Source: Phytohabitans maris
GTDB taxonomy: Bacteria > Actinomycetota > Actinomycetes > Mycobacteriales > Micromonosporaceae
NCBI RefSeq assembly: GCF_031085175.1
Contig: NZ_JAVHUY010000046.1
Location: 1-64,000 of the forward strand
Length of the DNA stretch: 64,000 nucleotides
Reading direction: 5' to 3'
Both the position numbers and the translations under genes were made by a program. Positions within the stretch are counted from its first letter, which is position 1. Every line of letters begins with the position of its first letter. Shown here piece by piece: positions 1 through 8,020 of this stretch. The notes under the pieces are model-generated. The model saw nothing but the letters and a program-made list of their open reading frames with translations, made no database searches and was not told where the DNA came from.

Positions 1-1032
1 CAGATCGCCGAGGTGCTGGCGAACTGGACGGGTATCCCGGTGTACAAGTTGACCGAGGAGGAGACGTCCCGGCTGTTGCGGATGGAGGACGAGCTGCACA
101 AGCGGGTCGTCGGCCAGGAGGATGCGGTCAAGGCGGTGTCGAAGGCGATCCGGCGTACACGGGCTGGGTTGAAGGATCCGAAGCGGCCGTCGGGTTCGTT
201 CATCTTCGCTGGTCCGTCGGGGGTGGGTAAGACCGAGTTGTCCAAGGCTCTGGCGGAGTTCTTGTTCGGCAGCGAGGATGCGTTGATCCAGTTGGACATG
301 TCGGAGTTCCACGATCGGTACACGGTGTCGCGTCTGGTTGGTGCCCCGCCCGGGTATGTCGGCTATGACGAGGGTGGTCAGTTGACCGAGAAGGTGCGGC
401 GGCGGCCGTTCTCGGTGGTGTTGTTCGACGAGATCGAGAAGGCGCACCCGGATGTGTTCAACACCCTGCTTCAGATCTTGGAGGATGGGCGGTTGACGGA
501 TGGTCAGGGGCGGATCGTCGACTTCAAGAACACGGTGATCATCTTGACGACGAACTTGGGTACTCGGGATGTAGCCAAGGCGGTCAGTTTGGGGTTCCAG
601 GCGTCGGAGGACTCGGAGTCGAACTACGAGCGGATGAAGCAGAAGGTCAACGATGAGTTGAAGCAGCATTTCCGGCCGGAGTTCTTGAACCGGATCGATG
701 ACACGATCGTGTTCCATCAGTTGCAGCAGGCGGAGATCTTGGAGATCGTGGATATCATGATCGCTCGGATCGAGACGCAGTTGCGGAACAAGGACATGTC
801 GATGGAGTTGACCGACAGTGCCAAGCGGTATCTGGCGGTGAAGGGGTTCGATCCGGTGTTGGGTGCGCGGCCGTTGCGTCGTACGATCCAGCGGGATATC
901 GAGGACAACCTGTCCGAGCGGATCCTGTTCAACGAGCTCAAGCCGGGTCAGATCGTCGTGGTCGACTGCGAAGGCGACCCCGCCGACGGCCCGGGACTGG
1001 TCTTCCACGTCACGACCGCCACGGCTGGCTGA
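1..1032 (+). CDS. clpC: ATP-dependent Clp protease ATP-binding subunit ClpC, 3' part
   Basis: This is the C-terminal 343 residues of a Clp/Hsp100 unfoldase, cut by the window edge; the frame is open from base 1. It holds the second AAA+ module: Walker A GPSGVGKT, Walker B VVLFDEIEKAH, the substrate-loop motif GAPPGYVGYDEGG, and the C-terminal small domain with FRPEFLNRIDD and the GARPLRR sensor-2 region. In actinobacteria ClpC feeds unfolded substrates to ClpP1P2 in the cytoplasm, and the protein is essential in mycobacteria. The first AAA+ module and the N domain lie outside the window. Only the 5' truncation is artificial; the C-terminus looks complete. Confidence 0.95.
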   Translation, partial: QIAEVLANWTGIPVYKLTEEETSRLLRMEDELHKRVVGQEDAVKAVSKAIRRTRAGLKDPKRPSGSFIFAGPSGVGKTELSKALAEFLFGSEDALIQLDMSEFHDRYTVSRLVGAPPGYVGYDEGGQLTEKVRRRPFSVVLFDEIEKAHPDVFNTLLQILEDGRLTDGQGRIVDFKNTVIILTTNLGTRDVAKAVSLGFQASEDSESNYERMKQKVNDELKQHFRPEFLNRIDDTIVFHQLQQAEILEIVDIMIARIETQLRNKDMSMELTDSAKRYLAVKGFDPVLGARPLRRTIQRDIEDNLSERILFNELKPGQIVVVDCEGDPADGPGLVFHVTTATAG

Positions 1033-1126
1033 CCACACCGGGTACGGCCGCGCGCTTGGCGGCGCCCGGCGCGGGTCCGGCGACGGCCGATGGCGGTATC
1101 TGGAAGACCTGCCCGCGCCAGCGCTG

Positions 1127-1155
1127 TTAACCAGGCCCGCCACCATCCCGATAAT
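1127..1155 (+). promoter_or_regulatory. Candidate sigma70-type promoter for the nucleosidase-PBP fusion gene
   Basis: TTAACC at 1127-1132 and GATAAT at 1150-1155 are separated by 17 bases. Transcription would begin about 20 bases before the GTG at 1181, so the leader would be very short. No clear Shine-Dalgarno precedes that GTG. Seen by eye only; no test of significance. Confidence 0.35.
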
Positions 1156-1180
1156 TCGGGGCCCGATCAGATTTGCTTAC

Positions 1181-3415
1181 GTGCGTAAACTCGCTCCTGT
1201 GTCCGAAAGCGAGGATGTCGTCGCGGTGGTGTTGACCGCGTTGGACGAGGAGTATGACGCGGTCCGCGCGCACCTTATAGATCTGCGGGAGCAGCGCCAT
1301 TCGATGGGGACAATCTTCGAGGTCGGTGTTCTGCCGGGCCGGCAGGTCCGAGTCGCGTTGGCGTTGACGGGGCAGGGCAACACCGTCGCGGCTGCCCTCG
1401 CGGAGCGGGCCTTGGCCATGTTCAAGCCGAAGGCATTACTCTTTGTGGGGATCGCGGGCGCGCTCCGCGACGGCTTGAGGCTTGGCGACGTGGTGGTCGC
1501 AACGCGCGTGTATGCCTATCACGGCGGGCGGTGGGAGCCAGAAGGGTTTCGTGCCCGTCCGCGCGTTTTCGAGGCGCCGCATGAGCTGGAGCAGATCGCC
1601 CGGAGCGTTGCGCGGACCTTTCGCCGAGAAGGGTGGGGACGCACTCTGGACGCGGGGGCGCCTCGCATCCTTTTCGCACCGATCGCGGCTGGCGAGGTAG
1701 TGCTGAATTCCCGCACGTCACCGTTGCGCGAGCAGATAAATCGACATTACAACGACGCTGCCGCAATCGAGATGGAAAGTGCTGGCGCCGCCCACGCCGC
1801 GCATCTCAACCAGGCGCTGGCGATGGTGGTTCGGGGTATCAGCGATCTCGCCGACGGCGACAAGGACTGGGCCGACGTCACTGCGTGGCGCAATATCGCA
1901 TGCGAAAACGCGGCGCAGGTCGCCATGGCGTTGATCGGTGCGTTGCCTGAAGCACCGCCGGCGAGGCCGGGCCTGGTGGAGCGTCTTGGCCAGCGGCTGC
2001 TGGGCGCCTCCGTGGGGAGTATGGGCCGGAGGACCGCGGTGATCGGACCGATGCTGGCCATAGTGTTGCTCGCGGTCACTGTGCCGGTGGCGTGGCAGCT
2101 CACGCGTCCGGGCCATGGCGGCGCGGGCGTGCTTCGCGGACAGATCATCGTGAGCGGGTTGGTCGTCGCCCGCAGCGACCAGGGTGGACGCGACGATCGG
2201 CGGTCATACTCCGCTGTGGCCTACGCGCACGTCGTGGGCGTCGCCCCTGTCGCGTTGCCGGCCACCGGAGTGGAGCGGCTCGAGGATGCGTTCCTCGCGG
2301 GTAATGCAACCCGATCCGGTGGCCAGGTGGTGCTCAGCCTCCGTAGGGAAGTGCAGGAAACGGCATTCCGAGAACTGTCACAGAGCAGGAACCCGGCCGG
2401 CCGAGGTGCCGTGGTCGTGTTGGATCCAGCCACTGGCGCGGTCTTGGCGAGCGTGTCAACACCGGCCTTCGACCCGAACGAACTCGTCGCATCGGACCCG
2501 AGCTCGGCCCGGGCCGCATACGAAAAAGCTAGCAACGACTGGACACAACCGCTACTCAACCGCGCGATCTCGCAGGCCTATCCGCCTGGATCGATCTTTA
2601 TGGTGGTCATGGCGGCCGCGGCGTTGCAGAACGGCGGGACGACTTCGGAGCAAATGATCCGCGGCGGCGACCACTACCAACCTCCAGGCGTCACCGTGGC
2701 CGTTAGAAACGCACCGAACGTCGTATGCCCGGATGCCATTACGCTCAAACAGGCGTTTACGGTCTCCTGCAACACCGCCTTCTCGCGGCTGGGGGTCGAA
2801 AGAACCGGCAGCGCCGGAATCGAGAGCACGGCGCGCGCCTTCGGTTTCGCGACCGTCCCTACATTCGACCGGGACGAGGCCAATGCCATGGCCGTTGGCG
2901 CCAGCGACACCGGAGCGATGACCACTGCTGCCGGACAGCCGGACGTCAACGCGGTCGCCAACGCCAGTATCGGGCTGGCCAACGTCAGGATGACCCCGCT
3001 GCAAGGTGCCCTGCTGGCCGCGACGATCGCCAACAAGGGACGTCAGATGCGTCCCTACTTGGTCGACAGGCTGGTGAACGCGGACGGCACAATCGCCTAC
3101 AACGCCCATCCCAGCGTCCTTCGCGAGCCGCTCACACCGCAGACCGCGGACGTGTTGAGCGACATGATGTACAACGTCGTCGACAACGGGACCGGCCAGA
3201 ACGCGCGGGTTGACGGGATCAGGGTTGCCGGAAAGACGGGTACCGCCCAAGCTGGCGCCGGTCGTAACACCCACGGATGGTTCATTGGGTTCGCCGTCAA
3301 GAACGGCAAACCGATCGCGGCGTTGGCCGTGTTCCTCGAACAAGCCGGCGCGGGCGGAGCCGGTGATGCCACCCGCATCGGCGGGGCAATCCTCGCTGCG
3401 GCCGCGGGTACGTGA
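1181..3415 (+). CDS. Nucleosidase-transmembrane-penicillin-binding-like fusion protein with altered SxxK motif
   Basis: This is a 744-residue fusion. Residues 10-260 match the MTA/SAH nucleosidase (PNP/UDP phosphorylase) fold, with the counterparts of the E. coli MTAN catalytic residues present: E24 in ALDEEYD, E199 in IEMES and D222 in GISDLAD. A hydrophobic segment at about 285-308 follows. The rest resembles the actinobacterial class B penicillin-binding protein PbpA: a short pedestal region, then a transpeptidase domain. There SCN (529-531) and KTG (685-687) are present, but the SxxK motif reads S471-I-F-M474, so the general-base lysine is lost. The nucleosidase should face the cytoplasm and the PBP domain the outside. 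The likely role is sensing at the wall with an intracellular effector (inference). The start may be GTG 1181 or GTG 1199; neither has a good ribosome site. clpC upstream is probably unrelated. Confidence 0.8.
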   Translation: MRKLAPVSESEDVVAVVLTALDEEYDAVRAHLIDLREQRHSMGTIFEVGVLPGRQVRVALALTGQGNTVAAALAERALAMFKPKALLFVGIAGALRDGLRLGDVVVATRVYAYHGGRWEPEGFRARPRVFEAPHELEQIARSVARTFRREGWGRTLDAGAPRILFAPIAAGEVVLNSRTSPLREQINRHYNDAAAIEMESAGAAHAAHLNQALAMVVRGISDLADGDKDWADVTAWRNIACENAAQVAMALIGALPEAPPARPGLVERLGQRLLGASVGSMGRRTAVIGPMLAIVLLAVTVPVAWQLTRPGHGGAGVLRGQIIVSGLVVARSDQGGRDDRRSYSAVAYAHVVGVAPVALPATGVERLEDAFLAGNATRSGGQVVLSLRREVQETAFRELSQSRNPAGRGAVVVLDPATGAVLASVSTPAFDPNELVASDPSSARAAYEKASNDWTQPLLNRAISQAYPPGSIFMVVMAAAALQNGGTTSEQMIRGGDHYQPPGVTVAVRNAPNVVCPDAITLKQAFTVSCNTAFSRLGVERTGSAGIESTARAFGFATVPTFDRDEANAMAVGASDTGAMTTAAGQPDVNAVANASIGLANVRMTPLQGALLAATIANKGRQMRPYLVDRLVNADGTIAYNAHPSVLREPLTPQTADVLSDMMYNVVDNGTGQNARVDGIRVAGKTGTAQAGAGRNTHGWFIGFAVKNGKPIAALAVFLEQAGAGGAGDATRIGGAILAAAAGT

Positions 3416-3427
3416 GGTGATCTGCTG

Positions 3428-4086
3428 TTATTTGATCGACGCGGGTCCGCCGGGCGTCGGGGCGAGGAACGTACGCGCGCCGCGCAGCGATGTGGTCAGT
3501 CTCGCCTGGGTCCTGGCGCAGTCGAGGCGTACGTCGAGCGGGCCGGCGACACCGCTGCCGGCGCGCCGGCCGGCGGGTAAGGCGCTCGCGTCGAGGCCGT
3601 CCCGGCGCGCGATGAGCACGCCCAGTTCGTAGCGGCTGACCGCGTCGGCGCCGGCGACGTGGTGGATGCCGGAGTACGACGAGCCGGCCAGCTCCAGCAG
3701 TGCGGCGGCCAGGTCCGTGACGTGGACCGGGCAGCGCACGTCGTCGGTGAAGAGGGCACCGGCGGTGGCGCCCGAGGCGAGCGCGTGCACCAGCTTCTCG
3801 TGGGGCGAGCGGCCGCCGCCGCGGCGGCGACGTGCATGGCGCCGTCCGCGGTGGTCGTCCAGTCGCTCTGCCGGTACGCGGCGTTGACCACCACGGCGGG
3901 TCGGATCTGCTCTACCAGCGCGGCGACGCCTTGGCGGTTTCGGACGTCCAGCATCCGCCAGTCCACATCGGAGAGTGGCAGCGGGCGGCTGTGGAACGTC
4001 GCCACGACCCGCTGGCCCGCGACCCGCGCCTGGCGGGTGACCTCCTGGCCGAGAAGGCCGCTGCCGCCCACTACGAGAACAACCAT
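3428..4086 (-). pseudogene. RmlD-like NAD(P)-dependent sugar reductase, disrupted by internal deletion
   Basis: The N-terminal part, read from ATG 4086, shows the Rossmann motif VVGGSGLLGQEV and continues through VVNAAYRQSDW to a run of alanines. The C-terminal part (SxxHxLVHALASGATAGALFTDD) is read in a different frame from about 3815 to 3428. In dTDP-4-dehydrorhamnose reductase-like proteins about 80 residues, including the YxxxK active site, lie between these parts, and here they are missing. The join falls in a GCG-rich stretch at about 3810-3820. The product is therefore broken and cannot be catalytic. It converges on the fusion gene, with only 12 bases between the stops. Confidence 0.8.
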
Positions 4087-4182
4087 CCGGCTACCGTAGG
4101 CGCCTGAGCCCCCTTGCCGTTCGACGCGGGCGGCACGGCACGGCGACTGTCGTGTCGAACCGATGCCCGATAGGTTGCCCAC

Positions 4183-4599
4183 ATGAAGCCCGCTACCGTC
4201 GTCCTTTCGTTGCCGGTCATGGATGTGGAGAGGTCGTTGCGCTTCTACCGCGACGGTCTGGAGCTGGCCACGCCCGGCATCGAGGAGGGCATGATCGCGT
4301 TCGAGCTGCCAAACCTGTCGCTGTTTCTGATCGAGCACTCGCAGTACGCGACGTACACGAGCCGTGCCGGCGTCGAGTCGAACGGCGTTCCCGCCCCGGG
4401 TGCGTGCACCATCTCGTGCGCGATGGGCAGCAAGGCAGAGGTGGACGACACGCTCGCGCGCGCGGCGGCGGCCGGAGGGTCGGCCTCCCGGCCCGCCGCC
4501 GACCACGACGGGTCGTACACGGGCTACTTCAGTGACCCGGACGGGCACCTCTGGGAACTGGTGTTCAACGCGCGCACCGAGGCGGCCGCGGCGGCATAA
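4183..4599 (+). CDS. VOC (glyoxalase/bleomycin-resistance-like) family protein
   Basis: The 138-residue protein has the single-module VOC layout: an N-terminal beta-alpha-beta half (VVLSLPVMDVERSLRFYRDGL) and a C-terminal half ending in SDPDGHLWELVFN. That ending is the usual DPDGxxWEL signature with the metal-binding or substrate-site glutamate. VOC proteins cover lyases, dioxygenases and antibiotic-binding proteins, so no substrate can be named. The ATG at 4183 follows AGG at a workable distance. The gene stands alone, between a broken reductase and a permease. Confidence 0.8.
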   Translation: MKPATVVLSLPVMDVERSLRFYRDGLELATPGIEEGMIAFELPNLSLFLIEHSQYATYTSRAGVESNGVPAPGACTISCAMGSKAEVDDTLARAAAAGGSASRPAADHDGSYTGYFSDPDGHLWELVFNARTEAAAAA

Positions 4600-4902
4600 C
4601 CGTCCTTCGCAGCCCTCCGTGGCGTCCCGCGTGCTGCTCAGCTGACGCGGACCTGAAAGGTACCGGCGCTCAGGCCGGTCCTGATCGGCCGCCGGCCATC
4701 CGGTCTCAATACTGTGGTGCCGGCGTCTGGGCAGGTAGGGTGATCCCCAGGTGTGCCGGGAAGTCTGGTCGGCGTCGTTGTGTTGTCCACCGGGCAGGAG
4801 GCACACCCCTTTGCGGGCACGATACTTGGCCGCGCCCTTCGCCGGCGCCGGCGCCGCCCGTGCCCGCGGCCCGATCGGGCCCGCGGCGAAGCGAGGGCGG
4901 GC
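4600..4902 (+). promoter_or_regulatory. Structured GC-rich leader of the ArsB/NhaD-type permease gene
   Basis: No gene is seen in these 303 bases, but there are several inverted repeats. GCGGGCACG (4813-4821) pairs with CGTGCCCGC (4859-4867), enclosing a GC-rich arm, and GGCCCGATCGGGCC follows directly. Upstream, CTGGG near 4721 can pair with CCCAG near 4747. The density of hairpins just before a transporter start suggests a structured 5' leader, possibly a riboswitch-like element. I could not match it to a riboswitch class I know. Confidence 0.3.
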
Positions 4903-6201
4903 GTGAGCGGGGGCGCCTGGGCCGCCGTCGCGGTCTTCGCCGTCGCCTACGTCCTGATCGCCACCGAGAAGGTCCACCGGGTCGCCGCCGCCCTCGGCGG
5001 CGCCGCGGTCATGCTCGTCATCGGCGCCACCGACGCCGAGCACGCCTTCTTCTCCGAAGAGGCCGGCATCGACTGGAACGTCATCTTCCTGCTCGTCGGG
5101 ATGATGCTCATCGTCGCCGTCCTCAAACGCACCGGCGCCTTCGAATACCTCGCCATCTGGGCCACCAAACGCGCCGGCGGCCGCCCGTTTCGGGTCATGG
5201 TCCTGCTCGTGCTCGTCACCGCGGTCGCCTCCGCCTTCCTGGACAACGTCACCACCGTCCTCCTGATCGCACCGGTCACCTTCCTGGTCTGCGAACGCCT
5301 CGACGTCCCCGTCACCCCGTTCCTGATCGCCGAGGTCCTCGCCGCCAACATCGGCGGCACCGCCACACTGGTCGGCGACCCACCCAACATCGTGATCGCC
5401 AGCCGCGCCGGCCTGTCCTACAACGACTTCCTCATCCACCTCGCCCCGTTCGTCCTGCTGCTGCTCGTGGTGTTCGTGGGGCTGTGCCGGATCCTGTTCC
5501 GGTCCGCGTTCCGCTACGACCCCGAACGCGCCGCGCACATCGCCACCCTGCGCGAACGCGACGCCATCCGCGACGGCCGGCTCCTGATCGTCAGCATGGT
5601 GGTGCTGGCCCTGGTGACCGCCGCCTTCGTCCTGCACACCGTGCTGCACCTCGAACCGTCGGTCGTCGCCATCGTCGGCGGGCTCACCCTGCTGACCCTG
5701 TCCCGGCTGGACGCCGGCGAGGTCGCCAAAGACGTGGAATGGCCGACGCTGGTCTTCTTCGCCGGCCTGTTCGTGATGGTCGGCGCCCTGGTCAACACCG
5801 GCGTGATCGAGGAGATCTCCCGCGCCGCCACCGAGGCCACCGAGGGCCGGCTCTTCTTCGCCACGATGGTGCTGCTGTGGGGATCCGCCGTACTCTCCGC
5901 CGTCGTCGACAACATCCCCTACGTCGCGACGATGAGCCCGGTGGTCGCCGAGATGGTCCACAGCAGCGGCGGCACCAGCCAGTCCCAGGTGCTCTGGTGG
6001 GCCCTCGCGCTCGGCGCCGACCTGGGCGGCAACGCCACCGCCGTCGGCGCCTCCGCCAACGTCGTCGTACTCGGCATCGCCGAACGCGCCGGCAAACCCA
6101 TCACCTTCTGGCAGTTCACCAAGTACGGCCTGGTCGTCACCGTGGTCACCGTCGCGCTCGCCGTGCCGTACCTGTGGCTGCGCTACTTCGCCCTCGCCTG
6201 A
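4903..6201 (+). CDS. ArsB/NhaD-type (SLC13-like, ion transporter superfamily) permease
   Basis: The 432-residue integral membrane protein has about 11 hydrophobic segments arranged as an internal repeat. Each half has the re-entrant signature: SAFLDNVTTVLLIAPV near residue 110 and SAVVDNIPYVATMSP near 335. Each is followed by a glycine/asparagine loop (GGTATLVGDPPNIV and GGNATAVGASANVV). This is the pattern of NhaD, ArsB, P-protein and citrate permeases. Substrate cannot be decided among Na+/H+ exchange, arsenite and dicarboxylate; no ars genes are nearby. I chose GTG 4903 because the first membrane helix starts right after it. The open frame continues upstream but is arginine-rich and overlaps the structured leader. 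Confidence 0.8.
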   Translation: MSGGAWAAVAVFAVAYVLIATEKVHRVAAALGGAAVMLVIGATDAEHAFFSEEAGIDWNVIFLLVGMMLIVAVLKRTGAFEYLAIWATKRAGGRPFRVMVLLVLVTAVASAFLDNVTTVLLIAPVTFLVCERLDVPVTPFLIAEVLAANIGGTATLVGDPPNIVIASRAGLSYNDFLIHLAPFVLLLLVVFVGLCRILFRSAFRYDPERAAHIATLRERDAIRDGRLLIVSMVVLALVTAAFVLHTVLHLEPSVVAIVGGLTLLTLSRLDAGEVAKDVEWPTLVFFAGLFVMVGALVNTGVIEEISRAATEATEGRLFFATMVLLWGSAVLSAVVDNIPYVATMSPVVAEMVHSSGGTSQSQVLWWALALGADLGGNATAVGASANVVVLGIAERAGKPITFWQFTKYGLVVTVVTVALAVPYLWLRYFALA

Positions 6202-6374
6202 GCGCACGGCGGGGCGGCGAAGCCGGGCGCGCCGAGATTGGCGGGCTCTCCGATGTCGCCGGGACAGGCTGTTAGCGATAACATCGATTGGTACGGATGC
6301 TTTGGTGGCCTGGGCCGGCCCGCGGCACGGGCTCGCCGCGCCGCCCGACAGTCTCACCCGACTCTGGAGGAACC

Positions 6375-7841
6375 ATGGTCAGTCGCCGGACGCTGCTCGC
6401 CTCCGCCGGCGCCGGTGTCGTGGGCAGCGCCCTCGTCGCCGGCCCGGCTCGCGCCGACGCCACCGTCACGATCAGTCCGAACGCCGACTACGGCGCCTGG
6501 GAAGGCTGGGGCACCTCGCTGGCCTGGTGGGCCAACGTGTTCGGCGACCGCGACGACTTCGCGGACATCTTCTTCACCACCAACTCCGTCTCCTACAACG
6601 GCGCCACCCTGCCCGGACTCGGCCTGAACATCGCCCGCTACAACCTCGGCGCCTGCGGCTGGAACAGCGTCGACGGCGAGACGATGGTGGCCTCCCCCAA
6701 CATCCCGCGCTTCAAGCAGATAGAAGGCTTCTGGCAGGACTGGCGCAACGAGGACCCGACGTCGTCGGCGTGGAACTGGAACGTCGACGCCAAGCAACGC
6801 GCCGCACTGGGCAAGGCCGTACAGCGGGGGGCGATCGCCGAGCTGTTCGCCAACTCTCCAATGTGGTGGATGTGCCTCAACCACAACCCGTCCGGCGCCG
6901 CCGACGGCGGCCTCAACCTCCAGTCGTGGAACCACCGCCAGCACGCCCTGCACCTGGCGGTGACGGCCCGCTACGCCCGCGACCGTTGGGGCGTCACCTT
7001 CCGGACCGTCGATCCCTTCAACGAACCGTCGTCGAGCTGGTGGCAGGCGAACGGTACCCAGGAGGGTTGCCACATCGACGCCACCACGCAGCGCAGCGTC
7101 CTGGCCAACCTGCGCACCGAGCTGGACCGCCAGGGTCTCGGCGGGGTGGCCGTCTCGGCGTCCGACGAGACCAGCTACGACCTCGCCCGCACCACCTGGA
7201 ACAGCTTCGACGCCGCGACCAAAGCGTTGGTACGGCAGGTCAACGTGCACGGGTACCAGGGTGCCAACGGTCGACGGGACCTGCTGTACAACGACGTGCG
7301 CGCCGCCGGAAAGACCCTGTGGAACTCCGAGAGCGGCGACAGCGACGGCACCGGCATCACGATGGCCCGCAACCTCTGCCTGGACTGGCGCTGGCTGCAC
7401 CCGACCGCCTGGTGCTACTGGCAGGTGATGGACCCGAGCGCCGGATGGGCGACCATCCAGTACGACTTCGACACCCTCCGCGCCGGCGCGGTGCAGCCGA
7501 AGTACTACGTGCTGGCGCAGTTCACCCGGCACATCCGCCCCGGCATGCGGATCATCGACACGGGGGTGGGCTACGCCGCGGCCGCCTACGACCCCGCCGC
7601 TCGCCGGCTGGTCATCGTCGCGGTCAACACCGGCGCCGCCCAGACGCTCACCTTCGACCTGTCCGGCTTCGGCCAGGTGGCCGGTGGCACCGGCGGCGTG
7701 GTGCCGCGCTGGACCACCGTGCCGGCCGGCAGCGACCGGTACACCCAGCGCCAGGACATCCGGGTGAACGGCAAGCGGGTCAGCCTCGCCTTCCCCGCGG
7801 CATCGGTGCAGACGCTCCATGTCGACGGCGTCACCGTTTAG
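6375..7841 (+). CDS. Secreted GH30-family endo-beta-1,6-galactanase-like hydrolase
   Basis: The 488-residue protein has a Tat-type signal peptide (SRRTLL, hydrophobic stretch, cleavage near ARA). The mature part opens with GWGTSLAWWANVFG, typical of fungal and bacterial endo-beta-1,6-galactanases of GH30. Likely catalytic glutamates lie in DPFNEPSSSWW (acid/base) and LWNSESGDS (nucleophile). A C-terminal beta domain (GVGYAAAAYDP to VQTLHVDG) completes the GH30 layout. It would act outside the cell on arabinogalactan side chains. The ATG at 6375 follows GGAGG at 6 bases. A strong hairpin terminator follows. Confidence 0.85.
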   Translation: MVSRRTLLASAGAGVVGSALVAGPARADATVTISPNADYGAWEGWGTSLAWWANVFGDRDDFADIFFTTNSVSYNGATLPGLGLNIARYNLGACGWNSVDGETMVASPNIPRFKQIEGFWQDWRNEDPTSSAWNWNVDAKQRAALGKAVQRGAIAELFANSPMWWMCLNHNPSGAADGGLNLQSWNHRQHALHLAVTARYARDRWGVTFRTVDPFNEPSSSWWQANGTQEGCHIDATTQRSVLANLRTELDRQGLGGVAVSASDETSYDLARTTWNSFDAATKALVRQVNVHGYQGANGRRDLLYNDVRAAGKTLWNSESGDSDGTGITMARNLCLDWRWLHPTAWCYWQVMDPSAGWATIQYDFDTLRAGAVQPKYYVLAQFTRHIRPGMRIIDTGVGYAAAAYDPAARRLVIVAVNTGAAQTLTFDLSGFGQVAGGTGGVVPRWTTVPAGSDRYTQRQDIRVNGKRVSLAFPAASVQTLHVDGVTV

Positions 7842-7875
7842 CACGGCGAAAGCAAAAGGACGGGCCCAAAAGACG

Positions 7876-7904
7876 AAGGGTAAGGAGATTCTCTCCTTAC
7901 CCTT
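7876..7904 (+). terminator. Rho-independent terminator after the galactanase gene
   Basis: A perfect 13-bp stem, AAGGGTAAGGAGA paired with TCTCCTTACCCTT around a TTC loop, is followed by TTTC. It lies 34 bases after the GH30 stop and separates that gene from the rifampin-resistance unit. Confidence 0.85.
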
Positions 7905-7924
7905 TTCAAGATATAGCGTGCTGG

Positions 7925-7943
7925 GGGGCTTGCGGCAAGACCC
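7925..7943 (+). promoter_or_regulatory. Rifamycin-associated element (RAE) upstream of rph
   Basis: The 19-base imperfect inverted repeat GGGGCTTGCGGCAAGACCC lies about 80 bases before the rph start. It matches the RAE described upstream of rifamycin-inactivating genes in actinomycetes (a 19-bp inverted repeat with GGGGCTTGCGGCAAG). RAE is known to mediate induction by rifamycins. The match is from memory of the consensus. Confidence 0.85.
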
Positions 7944-8020
7944 GGGTGGTACCGCAGAATCGTCGGCCGGAGCCACAACCTGCGGATATGGGGCGCGCGC
8001 TGGCGTCCCGGAGGAATCGC

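Noticed and set aside
3496-6357. A 950-codon minus-strand frame opposite the permease and VOC genes
   Set aside because: Composition is low-complexity (Gly, Asp, Glu, Gln) and antisense to a clear membrane protein. Only its end, the RmlD-like N-terminus, is real and is listed separately.
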